DNA of 64,000 nucleotides, taken from positions 3,430,957 to 3,494,956 of the forward strand of contig NC_020169.2 in NCBI RefSeq assembly GCF_000224145.3, read 5' to 3'. The stretch comes from Ciona intestinalis (Eukaryota; Chordata; Ascidiacea; Phlebobranchia; Cionidae). The translations under genes were made by a program, and so were the position numbers. Of the stretch, positions 20,899-31,946 are shown piece after piece (position 1 is the first letter of the stretch; each line of letters opens with the position of its first letter). The notes under the pieces are model-generated. The model searched no databases and had not been told where the DNA came from. It was given only the letters and a program-made list of their open reading frames with translations.

Positions 20899-21516
20899 GT
20901 CTAATTCCACTGTGTTGATACTTCTTTCGCTGGAATTATAATTAATTAACGATAAAAATGAACTTTAAATTTAGTTTTCTTTTTTTTAATATAGAAAAAC
21001 ACCGTCACACAAGTTGAAATATTAAACTCGTTTTAAAACACGCTGACAGAACAGTTCTCGAAAATTCGTTGCTGCTGCATCACAGAAAGATCTATACAGA
21101 AACATTTGCTTAATATGTAGTTTTAATGTCATTTAAGTAAACTTTTAACAAGTTAAAATTTAAATTTTAAAGATTATCATTATGCAGTGAGTTGTACAAG
21201 TATTTTAACCAAATTACGCTCACTTTAGTTGTTTTTTAGAAAAGCATATTTTGTAGCTGGAAACACTGTTTTGGAATTTCTAAAGGGAAAGTCCCTAATC
21301 TGTAATAATAACTTGAATGTTGAAAGTAAAACTGAAAAATTAAAGAATTGTTTTACTAAACAGGCAGTAAATACGGTATCATTAACTTTTATTCATTTCT
21401 GTTATACGGTATTGCATCTTTAAAAACTAAATTTAACCTCATCTGTTATATTTTCTATTTTATAGATATCCGTTTTAGAACAAATTTATTTTACCGCGTT
21501 TGCATTAAACATAAAA
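20899..21516. promoter_or_regulatory. Shared head-to-head promoter region of STIP1 and GLRX5
   Basis: The two start codons point away from each other with 618 bp between them, part of which must be 5' untranslated sequence. A noncoding first-exon piece of STIP1 probably lies at 20899-20931, after an acceptor-like ATTCCAG. I found no clear TATA box or other named element, so the bidirectional role is inferred from layout only. Confidence 0.5.
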
Positions 21517-22044
21517 ATGATGTCTTGCAACAGAGTGTTTCGTACTCTGAACATTTGTAAATACCATCTAAGAAAAAATACCCGTCTTGCCAGCACCTTT
21601 CAGCAAAACTACTACTCAAAAAACACAACTCAGTTATATCAGAATAAAAACGAAGTCACAAAACTCCCAAACTTTTTACTAAATTTAAAAAGAAATCTAA
21701 CCACTGGCATTGATACTGGCAGCAAGGAGCACATCCAGTCACTAGTGAAAAACAATAAAGTGGTTGTATTCATGAAGGGCATCCCGGACAAACCAATGTG
21801 TGGGTTTAGCAACGCAGTAGTGCAGATACTACGCATGCATGGCGTAGAATACAACTCTCACAACGTTCTAGATGATGATTCACTTAGAGCAGGAATCAAG
21901 GAGTTTTCCGAGTGGCCGACGATCCCGCAGATCTACTTCAACGGGGAGTTTGTTGGAGGTTGTGACATCTTCCTACAGATGCACCAGAGCGGGGACATCA
22001 TTGAAGAGCTGAAGAGTATTGGGATAAAGATCTGCTCTTCTTGA
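21517..22044 (+). CDS. GLRX5: Monothiol glutaredoxin 5, mitochondrial
   Basis: It is a mitochondrial matrix protein that binds and hands on [2Fe-2S] clusters made by the ISC machinery. It is one uninterrupted exon of 175 residues. The first 60 or so residues are rich in Arg, Lys, Ser and Thr and poor in acidic residues, as in a mitochondrial presequence. The glutaredoxin fold follows, with the Lys of FMKG (about 87), the monothiol active site CGFS (Cys about 95), the cis-Pro motif WPTIPQ and GGCD near the C-terminus, all needed for glutathione and cluster binding. The length fits the family. AATAAA at 22326 is a plausible poly(A) signal. The lack of introns is unlike its neighbours, though small tunicate genes are often intronless. 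Confidence 0.93.
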   Translation: MMSCNRVFRTLNICKYHLRKNTRLASTFQQNYYSKNTTQLYQNKNEVTKLPNFLLNLKRNLTTGIDTGSKEHIQSLVKNNKVVVFMKGIPDKPMCGFSNAVVQILRMHGVEYNSHNVLDDDSLRAGIKEFSEWPTIPQIYFNGEFVGGCDIFLQMHQSGDIIEELKSIGIKICSS

Positions 22045-24739
22045 TGAAGAACCAAAATAATTCTCATTCATTTCTCTACCTGTGTATATTTTTGTGTATA
22101 GTTCAATTATTTCATGGATGAAACCGAAGTGGTTTAAATATTTGAATTTGCGTGTTCACAAACTATTACAACCACACCCAAACATTGGGGAATAGTATTC
22201 TCTCCTGTTATGTGCCTGAATGTTCAATTACATTTTTGTTTTTAATGCTTTTAAAAAGTACAGGATGCATAAATTATTGTCAGTACAAGTAAAACAATTG
22301 TTTACCTTCATATTTTGGCGGATATAATAAACATGAACGTAAGATAAAGTTCATTAAATGTTATATCATGAACATTTGCATTATATTTTCATTGAACATG
22401 TAACTTTATATTGACAAACAGATCCATTACTACAATATCTGACATACTGTCAGTATCCACATTTTGTACATTTATTAAATGTTGAGATTCAATCATGTTA
22501 GTATTTGGGTAATGCGAAGGGTTAAGAAAATGAATATTGTAGGGTGGGGGAAGACGGGACATCTTTAGCAGATAATATTTAAATTTCCTGATTGTATTTT
22601 AACCAATTAACATCCGTTTATGGGAGTCGTAAGGATATGGTTTTATAATTCTTTGAATGTTCTACTTCCACATGAGACGAAAAAGCAATAAAAGGGTGTC
22701 CCATTTTTCCCACCTCACCGTATATTACTACATGAAATGCTTGTGGCGAAAGCACACGAAAAAATGTTACGCGCGCGTGGCGGACCAACGACAGTCGTTA
22801 ACAGGTTTCTGCTCTCACATACACTTCGTGTGCGAAATGTTTTTGCACAGCTGGCATTACGAACAACTCATTACTAGGCTTTAGGTATGAATAATTTTCT
22901 TTAACTTGCTTGATCAAGAATACTCTAAAAAAGCTTCGGACATTGATTAAGTATCTTTAGATTATGTCGCAAGCGCTGCAACCAGAGGGCCACGCCGTCG
23001 AACATATGTGCTAATTATATGCACATTGCATATTAAAGGGCAATGAGGTGACTCTGTCGTGGATATAAATAAGTTGCAAAGAAACTTCTCGAACCTCGCC
23101 CACATATTACAACATGAAATATTTGCAGTCAAAATATACAGTGGGAAAGGTCCTATTTAAACTTGTATCATAAGTACTCGAAAGCTAACAGTTGAATTGC
23201 GCAATAAAGTAAACGTAGCTTCAATCAAATATTAAAAACTAATTAAAATCGCTTCACACGTCACTCAATAAAACCGCAACCCCGTCAGGTCGGTGTTCAG
23301 AATAATGTTAAGTTGTAACTGGTATAGGACGTTCACACTTAACAATAGCTCTGTTTGAAAGTAAAATATTCCCGAAACTTTGTCAATATTGATTCAATCT
23401 CGTCGGCAAAAAGAGAATTCTGACCTGGTTTGGCCGATTTTCACCATGGAGACAGTTTGGCGAACGATGTCGTTTGGCAGCTTTATGTTCGTGTAAAAGT
23501 CGTAAAAGACAAGCCAAAAGTCAACAACACGATTCCAGATAAGTCGCTAAGAACGAATCGGCCTTGAAAGCTGTATAGAGAGGTATTACTGTTAAAACCG
23601 TTTTCTTTTGTGTAAAATTGCGTATTGGATTATTAAAATATGAAATCATGTCGAGTAAGTAAAAATTGTAATACTACTGTAGTAAACAAGCCGGACAACA
23701 AAGCAGGGCAGATATTATAGCGGCGAAAACATTTTTACCCCAGCTTTGGAATGAATCAAATTTGATGAGGTGTGTCGGCGTGTTCACGCATGTAATACGT
23801 AATTTGCAGTGTATATAATGGGTGATTCGTGTTATCAACGGTTCGTGTTACCCGGCGAATACGCAGGGCACGCCTAAATTATTTAGAACATAATATGAAA
23901 CTCAACACCTGTTTTGAAACCGTATGCGCTCAATACAATGGCCAGGATATCCGTCATAGGTCGCCGTGGTACAAGGTACGTATGGAAGGTTTACGGGTGA
24001 TTAGCAAGGCAAAGAAACCCATCGCTTTCGTAATACATAGGATGTGACAATGTTACGAAATCAGGCACGTACGTAAACAGAACAACAGATTGAGAAGCTA
24101 TAAATATACAATGAGGTGAGCGATTTTGTTCAGTTCTATTTTAGTCGCGAGTCCAATGAGCTACATACCTGCCCGAAGTGAAAAGACGAGAGCTAGACAC
24201 AGAACCGAAGTGATCCCAGCCAGATCCCAGCCGCATATAAACATATCTTGACGAATTGTACTGTGTATTTAATGGAGTATTGAAAGCTGTTTTGTTTGTA
24301 TTGTCACACGCTATCAAATCCACGTTCAGAAGAAATTGTTCAATTGAAAAGATAACAGTGGCTTTATCCGTATGGCATCGGAAAATGGTTTAGTTCTATA
24401 GATTAAAAGGTCCGTATACAATTTAACCTTGGAATAACAAATTTATGTTTTTGTTTGGCTTTTTGGCTTCTCACGTATTCAATGCAGGAACAATTATTAT
24501 AAAAATGCGACTTACGATCGCCGATTTTAAAGATCGATTTTAAAATGAACACCAGCTAAAATAATATTTGGCGGAACGACGATCAAGGTTAACTTTGTGT
24601 TTTTAGATATTATCGATAGCTTATTAGGTATTTCTAACTTTGAACGTGGCTTTATTTCGTTTGACTTTGGCCTACACACTATAAGGCCATCACCAGAGTA
24701 GGCATTTCAATTGCATAGGTTCGCCAAGCAGCTGCAATC
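22045..24739. other. Intergenic region, no gene recognised
   Basis: The region holds the GLRX5 3' UTR, one TIR element (22534-22728) and about 2 kb in which I see no convincing exon. Open frames here (for example 23829-24047) are short, Arg-rich and without family motifs. A TATA-like CTATAAATA occurs at about 24098, but no gene start could be tied to it. Confidence 0.5.
22534..22728 (-). mobile_element. TIR element (MITE-like), copy 13
   Basis: Its ends are TTGTAGGGTGGGGGAAGACG and CCCACCTCACCGTATAT, in B orientation. This is the clearest intergenic copy. Confidence 0.8.
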
Positions 24740-27700
24740 ATGCCTTTAAGAAAACCAACCGGACGTTCCAAGTTGGATTTTGCGACGGTTCAGCGGAGAA
24801 GAAAATTAAAGAGCCCAAAATCGCGAGATAAAGAAGCTGACAGAGTTTTAAGCCGAGTTTTGCGAGCAACGAACGGCACACGTAAGGAATTTGACCGATG
24901 GGGCGTTTTTTCTCAACTTTTCGGCGCTAAATTTGGAAGAATTACCGGTAGAATTGTTTGAGGACGAATTTTTATATGAAAAGTGCGAAAAATATTTGAT
25001 TGGACTCGACGTGTCTGATAACCGCTTGAAAAGCTTGGACCAAGAAATCGGGGATTTCGCGAACTTGAAGACTTTGAACTGTTCAAAGAATAAGTGAGTG
25101 GGATCCAAATGACGAACTTTCGAGTTCGTAATTGTAATTTATTTTACAAATCGTTGCCTTTTCTGATCTGATATGCCAAATAAAAAACGTCTATAAATAG
25201 CCGTTTAAAAAAATAACTATACAGACTTAATAAATTACGGGTATTTTTATTCTTTCCCAGATTACGTTTTCTGCCAACTTCCATATGTGCTCTGGAATTC
25301 TTGACCGAACTAAACGCAACGTACAATCAGTTGATCGTCTTGCCACGTAATATTTACAAATGTTCGATGCTCACCACGATAAGGGCGGCACACAACAAAC
25401 TGCGTGCATTACCCACAAGCATCGGGTCCATCCCAACACTCCTTATGTTGGATGTTGGCAACAATGCATTGAAGTAAGCCTATATTATACTCTAGAATAA
25501 ACCAATGATAACAGCGCTTATTTATATTTACGTTGTATGGCAACGACAGTCGTTGTAACAGGGTGTCTTAGTTTATCCACTTGTAAATACACTGGGTCAA
25601 AGCAACTTAGGTATTTTTTTTTTTGGATTTGTTCTCTTCTTCTTATGTATTTCTGATAATTTAGACATACCCATTAGTAACCACTGGGTTGGAGCAATTG
25701 CCGTTAAGTGTCTTGCCCAAGGACACATACGCCCACAATGGTAGCAGCATCGAGCATTGAACCCATTACCTTTGGGTTACAAGCAGCCGCGCTAACCACT
25801 ATACCACGGCGCCGGACAACTTAGGTATCTTGCTCAAAATCCCACACGCGCACAATATATGGCATCGTAGGGCGGGAAAATGTGGGACATCCTTTCAATA
25901 AGTTTCACGCCCCCTTTAGTGGCAAACAAAAAAATGCAAAAAAAGATAAAAATATATCCTCACGACTCTCATAGACCATTGGTAATTGTTTAAAACACAA
26001 TCAAGATATTTCGATATTATGAGCTAAATGTGTCCCATCTTCCCCCACCCTGCTTTATACCAACAGCAGGCCTCGAATCCAGCATCTTTGGGTTGCAATA
26101 TGTAAGCGCCTTAAACGACTCAATATGAGTTTCGTTTCTCAACCGATTTCCTTCGCAGATCTCTGCCAAAATCAGTCTACCAGATTCGTAAAGTAATAAA
26201 CTGTTCAAGCAACAAACTTCATCGGTTACCGGAGCCAGAAACGAAGAAATCAAAAAGCGGCTTACAACTTATTCGATGCATTGAAGCATCTCATAATGAA
26301 ATCGAATCTCTACCAAGAAACTTGTCATTTCTGACAAAGTAAGTTAAATATATAGTAGGGCGGGAGACATGATGGGACACCTGTTCATTCTATTTCCTCG
26401 TCCCATTTGGTAGTAAACAAAGAACATTCAAAGAATTATAAAACCGTATATTTACTACTCCCATATATAGAGCGATAGTAATTGTTAAAAACACGATCAG
26501 GATATTTGGATATTATGTACTAACGGTGTCTCGTCTTTCCCCACCCTACTGTACATGTTTTATCGTATGAAGCGGTGTTCACCTAAAAACCATTTTTGCA
26601 GCCTACAGTCTCTAAGTTTGTCCAACAACCAGCTAACGGAATTACCACAGAACATCGGAGAGTTACAGAAACTGATCACTGTCGATGTCTGTCAGAATTC
26701 TTTGTCTGAAATCCCCGACAGTTTCGGCAATTTATCGAACCTACGTTTGTTGGATTTGAGAGAAAATAAGTTGACCACTTTACCCGAGTCTATGAGTCGG
26801 TTGGAAGACCTGATAACTCTCGACTGCGCAGGCAATCAAATTAAAACAATTCCGGAAGAATTGAAACAGATCAAAAGCTTACAGGTATAAAATGCCACAT
26901 AATTTTTTGAGTGAACAGTTTTACTGTAGATTTGTTCTAATTTTTAAACTTATATTATTCTCCGACAGAATATTGATCTTTCAGCGAACCAGATAGAGAG
27001 TGTACCAACATTGTCGAATATGAGCAACCTCGTCACAGTTGATCTTTCACGGAACGCCATATCTACACTCGGAGATATTGAGGACATGCCTTCCATGGAG
27101 AATTTGAACCTTTCGGAAAATCAACTGGCCAAAGTACCAGATAGCATCGGAAACATCGAATCGCTGGAAAACTTTCGTCTAGCCAACAACCAGATTCAAG
27201 AGTTGCCACAAACAATTGGAAACCTCAGGTACAGCTTTCCTTAACATCCTAAATATTACTGACTATATAATTAAAATACTGTCAGTCAAAGCGTAGGCTA
27301 ATCTAAACTGGCATTTTCAGCATGTCATAGGGAGTTAGTATAATGGGATGGGTGGGTGGGACACATTTTCATTCTATTTTCTCGTCTCATTTGATAGTAA
27401 ACAAAGAATATTCAAATAATTATAGTTTAAAACACGGTCAGAATGTTTAAATATTATGTGCTAATGGTGCCCCCCCCATATATGTTTATTTTGCTATACA
27501 AGTATAAGTCTTATTTTAAAATTTTGTATTAAGGTATATTCTGATATACACACTCCGAACCGTTATCCGGTTTCCATTTTTGTTTAACTCTATATTACGC
27601 GATCCGCAGCTCCCTGCAGTTTATTGACGTCAGCAACAACCAACTGACGTCACTTAACACGTCACTAAGGCGACTTGGAACTCTGGAAATCTTAAAAGCT

Positions 27701-30700
27701 GGAAACAACCAACTAACAACTTTACCTCAACCGTTCGGATTTCTCCGGTCCTTACGTGAAGTGGATTTATCAAATAACAAGTTGAATACATTAGTTGGAA
27801 ATGGCCCGTTACCGCGCGGAATAAAACGGTTGAAAGCAAATGGGAATTTATTCAAAGGTTTACTAATCTATAAATTCGTATTGATGTGTCTTGTGGCTTT
27901 GTTATAAAATCGCTTGCCTGGATATACTTTTTGTTACTAATTCAAACGTGTATGTAATGGGATGGGGGAAGATGTGACTATTCTGATTCCATTTTCTTTT
28001 TCCAATTGGAAGTAAACAAAGGACGATAAAATAATTATAAACCCGTTTTCTAACGACTCCGATAGACCGTAAAGTTAATTGTCTAAAACACAATCAGAAT
28101 ATTTAGCGATTTTATGCTAAAGTTGCCCCGTCCCCCCAAAACCTTAGAATGCAGAATGACTTAATCGTAGTTTGACATTAAAGAAAGTATTTTGTGTTAT
28201 ACGGCGATAGTACTTACGAGAAGAAATATAATTCACGGGTCTAACCTAAAGGTGAACACTTCGCTTTTATGTTTTATAAAGTTATTATTAATAAAACGGA
28301 ACTTACCATTTAAACAGGCAAAGTTCCCGGTCGTGTTTTGCACGAGCTCCGACTGTTAACCGTCCTTGATTTATCCTCCTCTGAAATTACGTCACTTCCT
28401 GACAGCATCGGAAGATTACGTTTGCTGCAAAACTTAAACCTTGAAAATAATCAGCTGCATTCACTTCCCGAATCAAGCGAGACGATGTACTCGCTCAAAG
28501 ACATCAATCTGTCAAAGAACGCAATCAAAAAATTGCCGCAAAACTTACATAATTGGAAAAGATTAGTGACAATGAATGCTGCCCATAACAAGTAAGTGGA
28601 ATGGTACCTTGCTGTCAGTATATGTTTATGTGGTTAATACGTTCCAATGTTTTCTACGGTCTACTCTATTTGTTTATACATGTGTTGATAATCCGTAAAA
28701 AGGAACAATATTAGCAGCAGAACGCGGTATTTTAAAACTTATTTTTTTGCCTAACTTGCTAAGCATTACAACAGTTAAAATACGTTTATCATACTTAAAC
28801 ACTTTCAGACTCGCTGAAATGCCAGAAAATTTACATCAGTTACCTGTACTTGCAACACTGGACATGTCGAACAATGAGCTTGAGCAGATTGATGCAAATA
28901 TCTTTCACATGAGTCGTTTGAAGGTAACCATGCATTCCAATGCTGGAACTAACTGCTGGTGCATGTATGATCTGTGTAACACGTACCAACACAGCTGTAT
29001 CGTAAACGGTTTTAGCCCAATAATTGCTCCGCGGTTTTAATCGTTGGGAGCGTTGATTACCCGAAGCAATTTGACGTTCGCCTTTTTCTTTGCTGGAAAC
29101 TATTGCAATAAGCAACCTTTCGCCGGAAAACTTTAGCAAATTGTGTATTATAGTGTAACATATTTTTCCAATCATATAGGTTAAATGGCACTAAATGTTT
29201 GGCTGTCGCTGTTCTTAATATACAGTTTTTCATAGTTGTTGTTCTTGTAGGTTTTGCGATTACAAAACAATCGCATAAACCGCATCAACAAAACGACCAA
29301 TGACGTCACCTTATCCTCAAGTTTGCACGAAGTTGATTTTTCTGGCAACGAATTAGAAGAATTGTTAGAAGACATGGAAGTTCTTTCATCCGTGAGTGAA
29401 GCTATAATTCTGTTTTTTTTGTACCGACAATTTATTATAGTATGGTGGAAAGATGGGAGACCTTAAGAATATAGTATCCAAATATTCTGATCGTGTTTTA
29501 AACAATTATAACAACGGTTAATGGAAGTCGCGAGGATACGGTTTCGCAATTCCTTGAATATTCTTTGTTTACTACCAAGTATGACGAGAAAATAAAATGA
29601 AAAGGTGTCCCATCTCCCCTACTATTTAAACGTTTCGACATATGCCAGATCTGAGTCAATTTCTAATCGTGCCTAATACGATTTATCGTGACAGGTTCGT
29701 TGGTTTGATGCATCATGCAATAAATTATCGGAAATACCAGAAGACATTCACAAACTGAAATGGGCAACTTATCTAAACTTCAGCGAGAATAAGATCCAGA
29801 AGATTCCTAAAAAAGTAGATCGGTTGAAATCGATTGAAAATTTCAAGTTGGCGAACAATCAAATCACTCAAATACCGCAAAACATCAAGAGATGCAAACA
29901 TTTGTCTCACCTTGATATAACAGGTGAATTATATGTGGTTTATACAGCTAAACTGCACGTGGCAGATATAAGCAGGTAAGTACACGCATATATAGTATAG
30001 GGTGGGGGAGACGGGACACCCTTTTATTCTATTTCCTCGTCCTATTTTGAAGAAACAAAGAACATTCATAGAAATTTAAAACCGTATCCCAACGACTAGA
30101 CCGTTGTTGATGTTTTAAAACACGATTAGGATATTTGGTTATTATGTGCTAAAGGTGTCCCGTCTCCCCCCATCCTACTGCATGGTCTTATAGGAATGAC
30201 ATACGTGTTCCTGTTAACGATTTCAACTTCATATTCTATCCAACAGGAAACAGCATCTCAGACTTCCCACAAGGATTCTTTAAAATGCGTAAACTTAACG
30301 AGCTATTAAGTCAAGGCAACCCTCTAACTTGTAAGTTACCTGAGAAATTCAGAGTCGCCGACGAACCAAAGTCCAGCCCACTCAATTATAAAGGAGAGAT
30401 TGGACTCGCCACTGACAGAAATGTAAGTTTTCTTTGGTTGGAGTTATTTAGTGTTTGGTATAAATTAAAATACGTATAGATTGGACAAGAAAAATCTGTT
30501 ACTAAAGTGCTTACAACAAAATCTGAATTTACAACCGTAACAAGTTGTACGGAGAAAAAGTCCGCGTTAAAAGAAAGCGAAAGCTCAACGAATGTAGTTC
30601 AAAATGAGGTAAGAATTGCTTGTATTGGAGTAGCTATAAAAGCTAGTGTTATAACTTCAATGTATTTCTGCAGCCGACCATTGTGGATACAGATGTACCG

Positions 30701-31015
30701 CAGCAGAAAGAACGCGCTGTTTCACAAAAGACGAACAAACTGAAGAAGAAAATGTCCAAGTCTAATGAAGTAAGTGAAGCGGAACGGTTGCTCTTAACAA
30801 TAACGTCATCACCGGGAAACAACCAATCACAGTCGACCAGCCAATCCGTTGTAAGTTTGGATGAACAAACAGTGGGCCATGTGGGGACGATTGAGAGCAA
30901 AAAAGTGGGCAAGACGTGCAAACAAAAGCGGGGCGTCGTTGGTGCAAAGTCATCTAAACTTGCTTTGTCGACTACAAAACCATCCGTCACACCAGCTATA
31001 CAAGCAACTGTATAA
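24740..31015 (+). CDS. Large cytosolic leucine-rich-repeat protein (SHOC2/LRRD1-like repeats)
   Basis: The exons are 24740-25093, 25261-25473, 26159-26338, 26602-26884, 26969-27228, 27610-27857, 28318-28591, 28809-28923, 29251-29391, 29695-29923, 30247-30422, 30480-30608 and 30674-31015, ending in TAA. A basic N-terminus (RKPTGRSKLDF) is followed by about 28 LRRs of the LPxx(I/L)xxLxxLxxLxLxxNxL type (for example ELPQNIGELQKLITVDV, SLPDSIGRLRLLQNLNLENN). A Ser/Lys/Thr-rich tail of about 170 residues comes last. There is no signal peptide, membrane segment, kinase or death domain. The first exon changes frame near 24905: removing one T from TTTTTT there, or splicing a 58-bp intron (24882-24939), restores a continuous frame of about 980 or 961 residues. 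Such proteins are usually binding scaffolds. The partner is unknown and I cannot name an orthologue. Poly(A) signal at 31075. Confidence 0.85.
25515..25817 (-). mobile_element. tRNA-derived SINE with recognisable tRNA-like head
   Basis: On the - strand the element starts near 25817 with GGCGCCGTGGTATAGTGGTT, an A-box-like TGGTTAGCGCG. A B-box-like GGGTTCAATGCTCG follows about 40 bp later. Next come GTCCTTGGGCAAGACACTTA, CAATTGCTCCAACCCAGTGG and, beyond 25620, the CGACTGTCGTTG block of the 3' part. This gives the polarity and origin of the whole family. It lies in an LRR-gene intron. Confidence 0.8.
25865..26053 (+). mobile_element. TIR element (MITE-like), copy 14
   Basis: Its ends are TCGTAGGGCGGGAAAATG and ATCTTCCCCCACCCTGCTTT, in A orientation. 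It lies in the same LRR-gene intron as the SINE. Confidence 0.8.
26350..26553 (+). mobile_element. TIR element (MITE-like), copy 15
   Basis: Its ends are TATAGTAGGGCGGGAGACAT and CGTCTTTCCCCACCCTACTG, in A orientation. It ends about 50 bp before an LRR exon. Confidence 0.85.
27339..27482 (+). mobile_element. TIR element (MITE-like), copy 16, shortened
   Basis: ATAATGGGATGGGTGGGTGG leads into the TTTGATAGTAAACAAAG block, then a shortened interior and a C-run right end. It is in A orientation. Confidence 0.65.
27953..28143 (+). mobile_element. TIR element (MITE-like), copy 17
   Basis: It begins TGTAATGGGATGGGGGAAGA, has GGAAGTAAACAAAGGAC inside, and ends in GCCCCGTCCCCCC. It is in A orientation. 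Confidence 0.75.
29437..29627 (-). mobile_element. TIR element (MITE-like), copy 18
   Basis: Its ends are TATAGTATGGTGGAAAGATG and GTCCCATCTCCCCTACTATT, in B orientation. It lies in an LRR-gene intron. Confidence 0.8.
29993..30181 (+). mobile_element. TIR element (MITE-like), copy 19
   Basis: Its ends are TATAGGGTGGGGGAGACGGG and CGTCTCCCCCCATCCTACTG, in A orientation. It lies in an LRR-gene intron. Confidence 0.85.
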
Positions 31016-31946
31016 ATGTGACACTAATGGGACGTTTATACAAATGGTTGTTAAAGAGCCAATATACTCAACTGAATAAATCAATTCAAATCACTGCTCA
31101 ATTTTGACTAATGACAAAATATGTGAGAATTTAATAAGATGTAATATTAAAAGTCTCATGTGAAAACATAAAGTTAAAATTCTTTTGTAAAACAACAGCA
31201 CATACATACACTGTAAAATTTGTATTCGCAAATTAATTTTATTGTTTTGATATCTTTCAGTTTATAAATATAGAAGAGTTTTTGTACCATTTGCGCACAT
31301 GTATATGCACTTATAGAGCTCGAAAATTAGCGTTGCAATATAAAATTGTTGATAATAAACAAATAAAAAGGTGAAACAGAATTGAAATGGAGTTCAACTT
31401 TATCGGTACTACCAGTACTACATAAACACTTGTCTGAATTACTAGGTTTGTTATGCACAACTGCATAAATAAAAGCACAGTCTATAGGAGCTCAAACCCA
31501 TAATATATACTGTATAACAGCATTGAGCTAAAAAAATGATAAAAACACATGGTGTGGAAAACCTGTAATTTATTTTCTTTGATGGGGGGTAAAAATAATT
31601 CAGAAAAACTATTTCTGCTGTTGGCGTTGTAGTCAGTGAGCAGAAGCACTTCTAACTACTGGGTTGTGACTCAAAATTGGGTAATAATTTGAGTTGACCT
31701 TTTAAAAAGGTTAAGCCTGTTTAAAACAATTTAAATCTTTTTATTATATGATTTAAAGAGTTTAAAATAGATTTCTTGAATTAGGGTATCTAAAGCCAAA
31801 ACATTACTACTGTTAAATATTTTTATCGTGGAACAAAAAGTATAGGAATGACTGGTTGACGTACCAAAATGTTCAGTTTTAGCCTTCTAAATAAAATAGA
31901 ATAAGATGTTACAACTTATCTTATGTTGTTAATAATAAGAAAATTG
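31016..31946. other. Convergent 3' intergenic region
   Basis: This holds the 3' ends of the LRR gene (AATAAA at 31075 and again near 31356) and of RITA1. The remainder is AT-rich with no exon or repeat that I recognise. Confidence 0.6.

Noticed and set aside
23829..24047. Possible small Arg-rich protein
   Set aside because: Short, no motif, and no splice or poly(A) support. Probably chance.
25770..25817. A possible tRNA gene (A-box and B-box like sequence)
   Set aside because: It is joined to the SINE body and is degenerate, with no full cloverleaf.
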